Source: Bacillota bacterium (GTDB lineage Bacteria; Bacillota; Negativicutes; Sporomusales; Sporomusaceae). From it: 64,000 nucleotides of DNA. The notes below the pieces were generated by a model, which was given only the letters and a program-made list of their open reading frames with translations, searched no databases and was not told the DNA's origin. Each line of letters starts with the position of its first letter. Within the stretch, counting starts at the first letter, position 1. The position numbers were made by a program, and so were the translations under genes. Below, piece after piece: positions 34,622 through 44,391 of the stretch. The DNA lies in contig JAGGAB010000005.1 of NCBI GenBank assembly GCA_017889705.1, positions 62,001-126,000 on the forward strand, in the 5' to 3' direction.

Positions 34622-35305
34622 ATGCCTATCTACTGCCCTACATTAACCACAATTGACCTTAACGCCACCAAACGCCATATTAATAAGGTAAATCAGCCAG
34701 GTAGTTTTACAACAGACATGCTTACTGCAGCCTGCCTACAAGCTCAATTACTGTCTGTTCCCAAAGGAGTTTGGCAGGTATATGCTTACGACCAGGATGA
34801 ACATACCATTCTGGCTAACAAACCGCTCGCCTTAACAGCTGCCAATCTGATCCGCCAACTGACCGGTGCAGTCGAAATCGTTATAATGGCGGCAACTATT
34901 GGTTTGCCGTTAGAACTAGAGGTTTCAAATCTCTTTATGCAAAACCAAGCGTCATCAGGAATGCTGTTAGATGCAGCCGGAACAACCGCAATTACAGCTA
35001 CCAGCAATGCGGTATATAATGTAATATCACAACAGGCTGCTCAAGCCGGACTAACAGCCGGTAATCGTATTTGCCCGGGTTTTGGCGACTGTCCACTAGA
35101 TTTACAACCAGAAGTATTAAAATTATCGACAGGCAGTAGGATTGACCTTAGTCTTACCGACACCAAAATGTTAGTTCCCCGCAAATCAGTAACCGCCATA
35201 ATAGGCTTATATCCATACCAGAATACGCTTAGTTTTCCGCACCAACAGGAACTAAACTGCGACAAAAACGGCCACCCTGGCTGCCATGCACGAAAGGAGA
35301 AATAA
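34622..35305 (+). CDS. Methionine synthase activation-domain protein (stand-alone)
   Basis: 227 residues resembling the C-terminal activation domain of cobalamin-dependent MetH (a Thermotoga TM0269-type partner). Seen: RICPGFGDCPLDLQPEVLKLS near residue 150, matching the RxxPGYxxCPD block that binds AdoMet, and a Cys near the end (HPGC). It should re-methylate oxidised cob(II)alamin on the neighbouring MetH with AdoMet and a reductant. Three bases separate it from metH. SD AAGGAGG before ATG. Confidence 0.85.
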   Translation: MPIYCPTLTTIDLNATKRHINKVNQPGSFTTDMLTAACLQAQLLSVPKGVWQVYAYDQDEHTILANKPLALTAANLIRQLTGAVEIVIMAATIGLPLELEVSNLFMQNQASSGMLLDAAGTTAITATSNAVYNVISQQAAQAGLTAGNRICPGFGDCPLDLQPEVLKLSTGSRIDLSLTDTKMLVPRKSVTAIIGLYPYQNTLSFPHQQELNCDKNGHPGCHARKEK

Positions 35306-35308
35306 TAG

Positions 35309-37687
35309 ATGTTTTACATATTTGATGGTGCCATGGGCACAATGCTGCACCAAGCCGGTTTACAACCCGGCAAATGCCCGGAGTTATGGAATATTGAGGA
35401 ACCTGCAAAAATAACAGCTGTCCACAGCCAATATGTTGCTGCTGGTGCCAATATAATTGAAACAAACACGTTTGGCGCTAACCGCATAAAACTAAGCCAT
35501 TACGGTCTGGAAAACAAAGTAGCCGCCTTAAACACGGCCGCAGTCGCCGCCGCCCGTCAGGCTGCCGGTACCACTGCACAAGTAGCCGGTTCTGTTGGCC
35601 CAACAGGCAAATTTATCGAACCGCTAGGCGAACTTACTTTTGATGACGCATATGACGTTTTTTATGAACAAATTTCTGCTCTTGATCAAGCCGGAATTGA
35701 CTATATAATAATTGAAACCATTATTGATATCCAGGAAATGCGTGTTGCGCTGCTGGCTGCCAAAGCCGCCACGGACAAACCTATTATTTGTCAATTATCG
35801 TTTGATGCCGACGGCCGCACAGTCACGGGAACCGATCCTCGGACAGCCGCAATCACCTTAGAAGCAATGGGAGCAAGTATCATTGGTGCCAATTGCTCCT
35901 TAGGGCCAGCCCAGCTTTTGCCGGTCATCGAAATTCTATCCCAAAACTGCACACTACCAATTAGTGTGCAGCCCAATGCCGGTATGCCTCAATTGGTAAA
36001 CGGTCAAACTGTTTTTCCCATGTCTGCGGAGGAAATGGCTGAATGGGTGCCCAAGCTGGCTGCTGCCGGTGCCAGCTTTATTGGTGGCTGCTGCGGCACT
36101 ACTCCTGCCCATATTAAAGCAATCCGCCAAACTGTTGATAAACTTCCTTATAAAGAGCGTCAACTCCCTACACCATTTACCGCATTAACCAGCCGCACCA
36201 GAGCAGTAACCCTTGGTGCCCGCTTTGCTCCTGTCATTATTGGCGAACGCATCAATCCCACAGGCCGCAAAGCCCTTGCAGCTGATATTAAAGAAGGCAA
36301 TTTTATTACTGTAAAAAAAGACGCCCTGGCTCAAATCAAAGCCGGTGCTGCCATCTTAGATGTAAATATGGGCGTACCAGGCATAAACCAGGTCGCAACC
36401 ATGAAACAGGCCATTGAAGACTTATCCACTCTTGTTGATGCACCGCTAGCCATCGATACCACCGACCCGGCAACCCTGGAGGTCGCCTTAAAAGCCTATC
36501 CGGGCAGAGCACTTATTAACTCCATCACCGCCGAAACCGAACGGATGGAAGCCTTCTTTCCCCTTGCCAAAAAATTCGGTGCGGCCGTATTATGTCTGCC
36601 TATAGCCGATAGCGGCGTACCCATGACAGCGGTTGACCGGGTTGCGGTAGCTAAAAAATTAATCGCAACAGCCCAAGAATATGGATTAAACCGTGATGAC
36701 CTACTGCTTGATGCCTTGGTTATGACAGTAGCAACTGATGCCCAGGCAGCAGCCGAAACCCTGCAGACACTTAAATTATACCGCGAGCAACTTGGCTGCC
36801 CGTCGGTAATGGGTCTTAGCAATGTATCTTTTGGTCTGCCACGCCGTGACTTAATGAATGCGGCTTTTTGCGCCATGGCGTTAGATGCTGGCTTGGATGC
36901 ACCTATTCTCAATCCTTTTGATCCGCTAATGCAAGACATCTGGTCGGCAGCGGTAGCGTTAAGCGGCCGCAACCCGCAGGCGGTAATTGAATATAGCAAA
37001 AAATATGTAGCACTGCCGGCTGGCGCAGCGCCATCACTACCAGCTGAAACATCTGCTGATATCTTAACCCAAATCCGGCAATGCGTTATAAACGGCGAAA
37101 CCACCGGTGTTGCCCCCCTTGTACGGCAAGCTCTGGCGGAAAACCATACACCGCTGACCATAACCGAACAGGCACTAACTGCCGCCATGAATGAAGTCGG
37201 CCAAGCCTTTGGCAAAGGGCTCTGCTTCTTACCCCAAGTACTGCTATCTGCCGAAACCATGCGTACTGCTTTTAATACCATCAAAGAAGAATTACCGGCC
37301 CATCAAACCCAAAGCCTGGGAACAGTGCTTCTGGCTACAGTAAAAGGCGATATTCACGATTTAGGGAAAAATATTGTGGCAGCACTAATGGAAAACAACG
37401 GCTTTACAGTCATTGATTTAGGCAAAGATGTTGACGCCGAAACCATTGTAGCTGCCGCCAAACAGCATCACCCGCAAATTGTTGGCTTATGTGCATTAAT
37501 GACTACAACCCTGCCGCAAATTGATATCGCCATTGCCGCCCTCAAAGCAGACGGTTTCAGCGGTAAAACTATTGTCGGCGGTGCAGTGCTCACCGAAAAC
37601 TATGCGCGTCAGGCAGGCGCGGACGCCTATGCTGCTAATGGCATTGATGCCGTCAATATCGCTAAACAACTGCTTGCGACTCACTAG
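35309..37687 (+). CDS. metH: Cobalamin-dependent methionine synthase lacking the activation domain
   Basis: 792 residues in three modules. About 1-285: homocysteine-binding barrel with zinc cysteines in GANCSLGP and GGCCGTTP. About 300-560: pterin-binding methyltetrahydrofolate barrel (VIIGERINPTGRKAL, DVNMGVPG). About 575-792: cobalamin cap and Rossmann domains with the lower-ligand motif DIHDLGKNI near 680. The classical fourth (activation) domain is absent and supplied by the gene immediately upstream. It reads head-on to the fork and interrupts the usual noc-parA order. Confidence 0.95.
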   Translation: MFYIFDGAMGTMLHQAGLQPGKCPELWNIEEPAKITAVHSQYVAAGANIIETNTFGANRIKLSHYGLENKVAALNTAAVAAARQAAGTTAQVAGSVGPTGKFIEPLGELTFDDAYDVFYEQISALDQAGIDYIIIETIIDIQEMRVALLAAKAATDKPIICQLSFDADGRTVTGTDPRTAAITLEAMGASIIGANCSLGPAQLLPVIEILSQNCTLPISVQPNAGMPQLVNGQTVFPMSAEEMAEWVPKLAAAGASFIGGCCGTTPAHIKAIRQTVDKLPYKERQLPTPFTALTSRTRAVTLGARFAPVIIGERINPTGRKALAADIKEGNFITVKKDALAQIKAGAAILDVNMGVPGINQVATMKQAIEDLSTLVDAPLAIDTTDPATLEVALKAYPGRALINSITAETERMEAFFPLAKKFGAAVLCLPIADSGVPMTAVDRVAVAKKLIATAQEYGLNRDDLLLDALVMTVATDAQAAAETLQTLKLYREQLGCPSVMGLSNVSFGLPRRDLMNAAFCAMALDAGLDAPILNPFDPLMQDIWSAAVALSGRNPQAVIEYSKKYVALPAGAAPSLPAETSADILTQIRQCVINGETTGVAPLVRQALAENHTPLTITEQALTAAMNEVGQAFGKGLCFLPQVLLSAETMRTAFNTIKEELPAHQTQSLGTVLLATVKGDIHDLGKNIVAALMENNGFTVIDLGKDVDAETIVAAAKQHHPQIVGLCALMTTTLPQIDIAIAALKADGFSGKTIVGGAVLTENYARQAGADAYAANGIDAVNIAKQLLATH

Positions 37688-37702
37688 CAAGGGAGAACTC
37701 CC

Positions 37703-38632
37703 ATGAATCAGGAGCGATACCGTGGCGCCCTGCTCGGCCTGGCAATTGGTGATGCTTTAGGTATGCCAGTAGAGTTTAAAGAGCCAGGATCTTTTCCGCC
37801 GGTAACAACACTTATCGGCGGTGGCCGTCATAACTTAAAGCCAGGCTACTGGACAGACGATACCGCCATGGCACTGTGTCTTGCCGACAGCTTACTTAGC
37901 TGTCAGGGCTATGACGCCACAGACCAAATTGCCTGCTATCTGCGCTGGTACCAGGACGGTTACCTTAGCAGTACTGGACAGTGTTTTGATATTGGTAACA
38001 CGGTGCGTACAGCCCTTGAATCATATAGTAAAACCAACCAGCCGTATTCCGGTTCCACCCATCCCCGCTCAGCCGGCAACGGCTCAATTATGCGTTTAGC
38101 ACCAGTTGTCTTGGCTTTCGCCCTCAACCCCGGCCTGGCAATCAATCTAGCAGCCGACAGCTCTCGAACAACCCACGGCGCAACCGAAGCAATTAACAGC
38201 TGCTGCTATTTGGCGGCCCTACTGATTGGCGCTCTACAAGGCCAGCCCAAAGAAGCTCTAATTTCACCCCATTACTCCCCACTCCCTGCAGGCTGGCAAA
38301 CTCCGCTTACCCCAAAACTCGCAGCCATTGCCGCCGGTTCCTACCAGAAAAAAAATCCACCCGAGATCCGCGGAACCGGCTATGTCGTAGATAGTCTAGA
38401 AGCGGCACTCTGGGCTTTCTACCACAGCAACAATTTTGCCGAAGGTGCATTATTAGCCGTAAATCTAGGTGAAGATGCCGATACCACCGGCGCAGTCTAT
38501 GGTCAGCTGGCCGGGGCTTATTACGGAGTATCTGACATACCTGGCGACTGGCTTAGGGTGTTACAGCAAAGAGAATATATTCAAACGCAGGCTGACAAGC
38601 TGCTGGAACTTGCGCAAAGCCAAAAGCAATAA
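37703..38632 (+). CDS. ADP-ribosylglycohydrolase family protein
   Basis: 309 residues of the DraG/ARH fold: GLAIGDALGMPVEFKEPG, the metal-site YWTDDTAMALCLAD, and the C-terminal NLGEDADTTGAVYGQLAGAYYG, all with the acidic residues that bind two metal ions. It likely removes ADP-ribose from a protein, nucleic acid or small molecule; the target is unknown. It is 15 bases downstream of metH in what looks like one transcript. No ADP-ribosyltransferase partner was seen nearby. Confidence 0.88.
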   Translation: MNQERYRGALLGLAIGDALGMPVEFKEPGSFPPVTTLIGGGRHNLKPGYWTDDTAMALCLADSLLSCQGYDATDQIACYLRWYQDGYLSSTGQCFDIGNTVRTALESYSKTNQPYSGSTHPRSAGNGSIMRLAPVVLAFALNPGLAINLAADSSRTTHGATEAINSCCYLAALLIGALQGQPKEALISPHYSPLPAGWQTPLTPKLAAIAAGSYQKKNPPEIRGTGYVVDSLEAALWAFYHSNNFAEGALLAVNLGEDADTTGAVYGQLAGAYYGVSDIPGDWLRVLQQREYIQTQADKLLELAQSQKQ

Positions 38633-38670
38633 CTTAGTAGAATTATTCAGCGACTTAGCCCATCAACCTA

Positions 38671-38859
38671 CGTAACTCCCGTAACCCCTCGGCCTTTGCC
38701 GGAAAAAGCGTTCCGCAGGAGAAACGCCGGGTGGTATTCCGTTAAGAAATTCGTACTGTTTGAGCGAGTTTACGAATTTTAGGAATACTACCCGGCGTTT
38801 CAGCTTTTAGAGGCTTCAGGCCTAGAATTTTTGGTCCTTTTGTTTCATGACAAAAGGAC
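38671..38859 (-). repeat. Structured dispersed repeat, family 1, copy B
   Basis: Inverted relative to copy A. It keeps the tail (TAACTCCCG, then CGGCCTTTGCCGG), the long hairpin (outer arms 38722-38740 and 38782-38800; inner AAATTCGTA 38747-38755 and TACGAATTT 38771-38779), GAGGCTTCAGGCCTAGA, and the small hairpin GTCCTTTTG/CAAAAGGAC (38834-38842, 38851-38859). It lies between the ADP-ribosylglycohydrolase gene and noc. Confidence 0.8.
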
Positions 38860-38878
38860 ACCCCATCCACTTGTAGAC

Positions 38879-38924
38879 AGCTTAGGCGAAGTTGCCCCGA
38901 GCTGAATCAAGTCCAAATTATAAG
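38879..38924 (+). repeat. Structured dispersed repeat, family 2, copy 3 (degenerate)
   Basis: GGCGAAGTTGCCCC, then GAGCTGAATCAAGTCCAAATTAT, corresponds to hairpin 2 and the end block of family 2. It lies about 20 bases beyond the family 1 copy. Confidence 0.55.
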
Positions 38925-38961
38925 GCCTCCGCCCCTTAAACTATACACTCGAACATACTTA

Positions 38962-39006
38962 AAAAGGCTGTGAAAAACTTATTGCTAAGTTTTCCACAGC
39001 CTTTAT
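38962..39006 (-). terminator. Terminator of noc
   Basis: AAGGCTGTGGAAAACTTA pairs with TAAGTTTTTCACAGCCTT, with a GCAA loop and a following T run on the minus strand. Confidence 0.9.
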
Positions 39007-39024
39007 CTATGCTTTATTATCTTC

Positions 39025-39948
39025 TTACCCTTTGCGGCTATTTTTTACCTGAATATTGATGTTAACATATTCGCCATCAACATCCTGCTGAACTTTTATG
39101 TCCATGCCGCTTTTCTTCATTTGGCTAATTACGCTGTTAATGGTATTAATAAAAATCCGCACATCTTTAATAATTTTAACAACTGTCTGCTTGGGTGGAA
39201 CCACCTTTTCCCGGGAAATATTCGAAAAATTTTCAATTAAATCCTCGGTTTCCCGGACATTAAGCCTCTTATCCTTAACATTTTCCAATACTTCCATCTG
39301 GGTACGAGTATTATCAATTTTTAAAAGTGCACGCGCATGCCGTTCGGTCAAACTCTGGCCAACCAGAACCTGACGTACTTCAGGCGCTAATTTTAATAGT
39401 CGCAGTTTGTTAGCAATGGTAGATTGATTCTTACCTACCCGGCGAGCCAATTCTTCCTGAGTAAAACTAAAGCTTGCAATCAAATGTTGATAGCCTTCGG
39501 CCTCTTCTAAAAAGTGCAAATCCTCGCGCTGCAAATTCTCAATCATGGCCAGCTCAGCCATTTCTTTGTCATCAAGCTCACGAACAATTACCGGAACTTC
39601 CGCAAGTCCTGCCAGACGTGAAGCTCTTAGACGACGCTCACCGGCAATCAATTCATAGGTCTCACCTTGTCTTCTTACTAACAAGGGCTGAATAACCCCA
39701 AATTCCTGAATTGATGCAGCCAATTCCTGTAATGACTCATCATTGAAGGTCTTACGCGGCTGAAACGGGTTAGGAACAATGCTTGCCGGCGAAATACGGT
39801 GCACAGACTGCAATTCAATAGAGCCAGCATCTGTATCCTCAGGTGCAGCCATGACTGCATCATGCGATTCTACTTCCACGACAGGCTTAGTTTCCGGAAC
39901 AGTTGGCGCAGCCTCTCCCAGTCCAAATAGCTTTGCCAAATTTCTCAT
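39025..39948 (-). CDS. noc: Nucleoid occlusion protein Noc (ParB paralogue)
   Basis: 307 residues, ParB-like: IVPNPFQPRKTFNDESLQELAASI, the GERRLRASRLAGL box, and a helix-turn-helix (about 145-190, FTQEELARRVGKNQSTIANKLRLL). Called Noc rather than ParB because a separate parB is present and the gene sits just downstream of rsmG, as noc does in Bacillus. Noc spreads from NBS sites, binds membrane and blocks FtsZ over the nucleoid. An amphipathic start (MRNLAKLFGLG) fits membrane binding. A near-perfect NBS lies inside the gene. Confidence 0.92.
   Translation of the reverse strand: MRNLAKLFGLGEAAPTVPETKPVVEVESHDAVMAAPEDTDAGSIELQSVHRISPASIVPNPFQPRKTFNDESLQELAASIQEFGVIQPLLVRRQGETYELIAGERRLRASRLAGLAEVPVIVRELDDKEMAELAMIENLQREDLHFLEEAEGYQHLIASFSFTQEELARRVGKNQSTIANKLRLLKLAPEVRQVLVGQSLTERHARALLKIDNTRTQMEVLENVKDKRLNVRETEDLIENFSNISREKVVPPKQTVVKIIKDVRIFINTINSVISQMKKSGMDIKVQQDVDGEYVNINIQVKNSRKG
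39206..39219. promoter_or_regulatory. Noc-binding site (NBS) inside noc
   Basis: TTTTCCCGGGAAAT differs from the Bacillus NBS consensus ATTTCCCGGGAAAT at one terminal base. Confidence 0.7.
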
Positions 39949-40028
39949 GCTTCCACCACCTACAAAACAATTAGGCTATTTTACGCTAGAACTTTATATT
40001 CTGCAGCTAACGCCCTTTTTCCTTTAAA

Positions 40029-40748
40029 TCAGAGCGGCTTTTTTTCCGGTGTACCGGCTTTACGCGGATAAGCGGCAGGCGTATTGGCTATTTTACGAAT
40101 ATAAATTACCGCCCGTTTATCAGTAAGACCCGGCAACTTTACCGGCTTAATCTCCTCTATTTTACCGCCTAGCAATTTTACGGCCTTAGCGGCTTCTTTT
40201 ACTTCATCCTCATACTGCGCGCCTTTTAACGCAATAAAACAGCCCCCGACTTTAACAAATGGCAAACAGAGTTCGCATAATACATTAAGCCTGGCTACCG
40301 CTCGTGACACAGCTACTTGATACTGTTCGCGGTATTGCTTATTTTTACCGCCCTCTTCGGCGCGGGCATGCACGGTATTCACCTTGGTAAGCGCCAATGC
40401 AGCAATGACTTCGCGCAAAAAATTCAGCCGCTTATTTAACGAATCCATTAAGGTAAGTTCTATGTCCTGCTGAAATATTTTCAGCGGCAAACCGGGAAAC
40501 CCGGCACCTGTACCTACGTCAATTACACTGACCCCTGCCGTAAATAATGCGGGTTGATAACAAGATAACGAGTCCACCATATGTTTAATGGCAACTTCCT
40601 GTGGGTCAGTGATTGCCGTTAAATTTATTTTTTCATTCCATTCCACCAGCAGTTGATAATACCGATCCATAGCGATAAGCTGCTCGGTTGTCAGTGTTAA
40701 TCCATATTCAGTAGCTGCCTGTCCCAGGATATCCTGAAAATTTATCAT
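40029..40748 (-). CDS. rsmG: 16S rRNA (guanine527-N7)-methyltransferase RsmG
   Basis: 239 residues, class I methyltransferase with the AdoMet motif VIDVGTGAGFPGLPLKIF and the upstream KINLTAITDPQEVAIKHMVDSL typical of RsmG (GidB). It methylates G527 of 16S rRNA. A lysine-rich C-terminal tail of about 20 residues is a small extension. It lies 12 bases after mnmG. The ATG at 40748 gives better spacing to AGGGG than the adjacent ATG. Confidence 0.96.
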   Translation of the reverse strand: MINFQDILGQAATEYGLTLTTEQLIAMDRYYQLLVEWNEKINLTAITDPQEVAIKHMVDSLSCYQPALFTAGVSVIDVGTGAGFPGLPLKIFQQDIELTLMDSLNKRLNFLREVIAALALTKVNTVHARAEEGGKNKQYREQYQVAVSRAVARLNVLCELCLPFVKVGGCFIALKGAQYEDEVKEAAKAVKLLGGKIEEIKPVKLPGLTDKRAVIYIRKIANTPAAYPRKAGTPEKKPL

Positions 40749-40759
40749 CATAATCCCCT

Positions 40760-42634
40760 TTATTCCGGTCTGCCTCGCCGCTGCTCCAAATGCACCATCA
40801 ATATCGAAATATCAGCCGGTGTCACCCCGGAAATGCGGGCGGCCTGCCCTACTGACAGCGGCTGAATTTTAGCAAGCTTTTGCTTTGCCTCCAGCGCTAA
40901 GCCGTTAATCTGGCTGTAATCCAGGTCTTCCGGCAGCCGTTTGGCTTCGAGTTTTGCCGAGCGTTCGACTTGTTCAATTTGTTTTTGAATATAGCCTTCA
41001 TATTTAGCAGAAATTTCCACTTGTTCACGTACTAATGCCGGCAGTTCCGGTAAATCAAATTGCTGGCGCATAGCTTCATAGCCAATCTCGGTCCGCTTAA
41101 GTAAATCATATAATGTAATCCCAGTCCGCAGTTCAGCCGTTCCCAGGGCCGCCATCTTTTCCTGGGTCTCAGGCAGCGGTGTTATCTGCCAGCCTTTTAA
41201 CAGAGTGAGAGTCTCCTCTATTGCTGTTTTTTTCCGAGTAAAGCGCTCATAGCGTTCATCGCTGACAAGGCCAATCTCCCGTCCCTTTTCCGTAAGACGC
41301 AAATCGGCATTATCCTGCCGCAATATCAGCCGATATTCCGCTCTTGAGGTCATAATCCGGTAAGGCTCGCTTGTCCCCTTGGTTACCAGATCATCAATCA
41401 GTACACCAATATAGGCATCTGAACGGGATAAAATGAACGGCGGACGATTTTGGATAAGCAGCGCAGCGTTAATCCCGGCAATTAATCCTTGGGCAGCAGC
41501 TTCTTCATAGCCGGAAGTGCCGTTAGCCTGGCCGGCTGAAAACAATCCCCTCACCTTTTTGGTTTCCAGTGAAGGTTTAAGCTCGGTGGGATCAACACAG
41601 TCATATTCAATCGCATAACCGGGACGCATAATCTCAACCCGCTCCAGGCCCGGAATAGTGCGTAGAAATGCTAGCTGCACATCAACAGGCAGGCTGGTCG
41701 ACATGCCTTGAATATACATTTCTGTAGTACTGGTGCCTTCCGGTTCAACAAATACCTGGTGTGCCAATTTGTCAGCAAAACGTACCACCTTATCTTCAAT
41801 TGACGGACAATAACGCGGACCAGTTCCTTCAATAACGCCCATATATAAAGGCGAACGGTGCATGTTGCTGCGAATAATAGTATGGGTTTGCTCATTGGTA
41901 TATGTCAGCCAACAAGGAATTTGTTCACGAGTGGCAATATCACTTAGGAAAGAAAAATTATGCGCGGCATCGTCACCTGGCTGAATGGTCATTTTGCTGG
42001 TATCAACTGTCCGGGCATCAACCCTGGCTGGTGTGCCGGTTTTAAATCGCATCAACGTAATTCCCAATTCTTTAAGAGTGGTTGACAGTTTCTCGGCTGC
42101 CCGCTGCCCGGCCGGTCCACCCGGGTAATTAATTTCACCCAGGATAATTTTACCGCGCAAATATGTGCCTGTTGCGACAATAACACACTTTGCACTATAA
42201 ACCTCGCCAAGTTCGGTCACTACGCCGGTAATCCGCCCATCTTCCACCAAAATATTATCAATAAGCGCCTGTTTGACTGCCAGATTAGGCTCATTCTCCA
42301 GTGTCTGCTTCATAGTTGCCTGATAAAACTGCTTATCTGCCTGAGCCCGCAGTGCATGTACAGCCGGGCCTTTACCGGTATTAAGCATACGCATTTGTAT
42401 ACAGGTATTGTCGGTATTAATCCCCATTTGACCACCAAGAGCATCAAGCTCTCTTACCAAATGCCCTTTAGCCGGGCCGCCAACAGCCGGATTACAAGGC
42501 ATCATCGCAATATTATCCATATTAATAGTAGTAATTAGCGTCTTACAGCCCAGACGCGCCGCAGCTAACGCCGCTTCACAACCGGCATGGCCGGCACCGA
42601 TTACCACAACATCATAGTTATCTGTAATTAACAA
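40760..42634 (-). CDS. mnmG: tRNA uridine 5-carboxymethylaminomethyl modification enzyme MnmG
   Basis: About 624 residues, FAD protein with [41 protein letters not shown] and the GidA signature [13 protein letters not shown] region. With MnmE it modifies the wobble uridine of several tRNAs. I prefer the TTG at 42634 (AGAGGTG six bases upstream) over the GTG three codons earlier. It is 26 bases downstream of mnmE. Confidence 0.97.
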   Translation of the reverse strand: MLITDNYDVVVIGAGHAGCEAALAAARLGCKTLITTINMDNIAMMPCNPAVGGPAKGHLVRELDALGGQMGINTDNTCIQMRMLNTGKGPAVHALRAQADKQFYQATMKQTLENEPNLAVKQALIDNILVEDGRITGVVTELGEVYSAKCVIVATGTYLRGKIILGEINYPGGPAGQRAAEKLSTTLKELGITLMRFKTGTPARVDARTVDTSKMTIQPGDDAAHNFSFLSDIATREQIPCWLTYTNEQTHTIIRSNMHRSPLYMGVIEGTGPRYCPSIEDKVVRFADKLAHQVFVEPEGTSTTEMYIQGMSTSLPVDVQLAFLRTIPGLERVEIMRPGYAIEYDCVDPTELKPSLETKKVRGLFSAGQANGTSGYEEAAAQGLIAGINAALLIQNRPPFILSRSDAYIGVLIDDLVTKGTSEPYRIMTSRAEYRLILRQDNADLRLTEKGREIGLVSDERYERFTRKKTAIEETLTLLKGWQITPLPETQEKMAALGTAELRTGITLYDLLKRTEIGYEAMRQQFDLPELPALVREQVEISAKYEGYIQKQIEQVERSAKLEAKRLPEDLDYSQINGLALEAKQKLAKIQPLSVGQAARISGVTPADISILMVHLEQRRGRPE

Positions 42635-42660
42635 TTTGTTCACCTCTTCTTACTGCCACA

Positions 42661-44058
42661 CTACTTGCCAATACAAAACTGCGTAAAAATCTGGTCAATA
42701 ATATCTTCACCAACTGTATCACCGGTTATTTCCCCAAGCTTTTCCCAGGCAGCCCTAAGATCAACAACAATACAATCAGTAGGCATACCGGCCTCAATTG
42801 TTGCAGACGCCTCAGCAAGCCGCTGCTGCGCCTGCCGCAAAATATCAGCCTGGCGGACATTGCTGACAAAAGCCGCATCGCCCTGTTTAACCTCACCACT
42901 ATATACCCGCTCAACAATCAACTCTTCCAATTCGGCCAAACCCAGCCCCTGCGTTACCGAAATGCGCAGAACCTGCCGACCGTTTGTATATTTTTCTACT
43001 TCCTCAGCTTCCAGTTGTGCAGGCAAATCACTTTTATTTAACAAAACCACAGCTTCTTTACCAACCAGCATGGCTAAGACGGTTTTATCTTCTGCTGTTA
43101 GCGGTACCGATGCATCCAGCAACACTAGAATAAGATCGGCTTGACCTACCAGCTCCCGCGCGCGTTCAACCCCGATTTTTTCAACAACATCGGCGGTTTC
43201 GCGAATACCAGCGGTATCGATAATTTTCAGCGGTATACCGCGGATATTAACATATTCTTCGATAATATCGCGCGTTGTTCCGGGAATATCGGTAACAATC
43301 GCCCGTTTTTCCCGAAGCAGGGCATTAAGCAAACTAGATTTACCGACATTCGGCTTACCAATAATAACGGTGGCCAAACCCTCACGCAAAATTCTGCCGG
43401 TCTGCGCCGTTGCTAATAGTTCGGTAAGCTGCTTGTCGGCTTCATCAATTAATGCCGCAACATCTGCGGCTGCGGCCGCTTCAATATCTTCTTCCGGAAA
43501 ATCAATAGCGGCTTCTAACTGCGCAATCATCCGCAAAATACTGTGCCTTACTGTTTTGACCCGCTCTGACAGTTGCCCGCCTAAGTTACCTATTGCTGCT
43601 TTCAGCGAAACATCGGTCTTAGACCTAATGATATCAATTACGGCTTCAGCCTGTGACAAGTCTAACCGACCATTTAAAAAAGCTCGCTTGGTAAATTCTC
43701 CGGGTTCAGCCAGTCTTGCGCCAGCCGCAAGCGTAAGTGCCAATACCTGTTTTAGCGGTACCGGGCCTCCATGGCAGTGAAATTCCACCACATCTTCACA
43801 GGTATATGAGCGGGGAGCCCGCATAATAATGACCAGCGCCTCATCCACTTTAGTTTTAGTATCAGGATTAACAATATCACCATACATGACTTTATGCGAC
43901 AGGGCAGCACTTACCTGTTTCCCTGCCTTACTAACAAACAGCTTGTCCGCAATAGCCAGCGCCAACTTGCCACTCACCCGGACAATACCAATGCCACCTT
44001 CACCAACTGCGGTAGCAATTGCACTAATAGTATCGTCACCAGTCAGCCCAAACACCAA
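42661..44058 (-). CDS. mnmE: tRNA modification GTPase MnmE
   Basis: 465 residues: an N-terminal folate-binding domain (DTISAIATAVGEGGIGIVRVSG), a helical domain, an inserted G domain (GKPNVGKSSLLNALL, DTAGIRET, NKSD) and the C-terminal CIGK whose cysteine is conserved. Partner of MnmG in wobble-uridine modification. A TTG start at 44058 follows AAGGAG at seven bases; the next codon, GTG, is an alternative. First gene of mnmE-mnmG-rsmG-noc. jag is separated from it by about 3 kb containing three inserted genes. Confidence 0.97.
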   Translation of the reverse strand: MVFGLTGDDTISAIATAVGEGGIGIVRVSGKLALAIADKLFVSKAGKQVSAALSHKVMYGDIVNPDTKTKVDEALVIIMRAPRSYTCEDVVEFHCHGGPVPLKQVLALTLAAGARLAEPGEFTKRAFLNGRLDLSQAEAVIDIIRSKTDVSLKAAIGNLGGQLSERVKTVRHSILRMIAQLEAAIDFPEEDIEAAAAADVAALIDEADKQLTELLATAQTGRILREGLATVIIGKPNVGKSSLLNALLREKRAIVTDIPGTTRDIIEEYVNIRGIPLKIIDTAGIRETADVVEKIGVERARELVGQADLILVLLDASVPLTAEDKTVLAMLVGKEAVVLLNKSDLPAQLEAEEVEKYTNGRQVLRISVTQGLGLAELEELIVERVYSGEVKQGDAAFVSNVRQADILRQAQQRLAEASATIEAGMPTDCIVVDLRAAWEKLGEITGDTVGEDIIDQIFTQFCIGK

Positions 44059-44391
44059 ATGTCCACTCCTTATATCTTAAGCTATACATAAGCTATACAG
44101 CCCAGAAAATTATACCAATATGTAAATATATAAATATTCCCTGTGATTTTTCATGTTCCTGCTTATTATACCAATAATCCTCACTCCTCTTCCACTATAG
44201 CAATATTGGCAAACCTAACTAAAACTGCTGCTCCAGCAGGCAAATACTTATTATTTGCCGAAAAACATAAAAATAGTCATAAAATTATCATTAATTATCA
44301 ATTATATGCAGGTAAAAACAACTACCACCTAGAAATATTAATTACTGATGTTATCCTATTATACGTTATTGAAAAGAAAGAAGGGATGGCA

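Noticed and set aside
36496-37284. Long open frame opposite metH (262 codons)
   Set aside because: Antisense shadow of conserved metH domains with no recognisable protein features.
44190-44260. GGCAAACC string upstream of cheV as a second c-di-GMP riboswitch
   Set aside because: The other GEMM-I blocks (GACGCAAAGC and the closing GGTTGCC helix) are absent.
44143-44391. Extended N-terminus of CheV
   Set aside because: AT-rich, no domain similarity, and a ribosome-binding site precedes the ATG at 44392.
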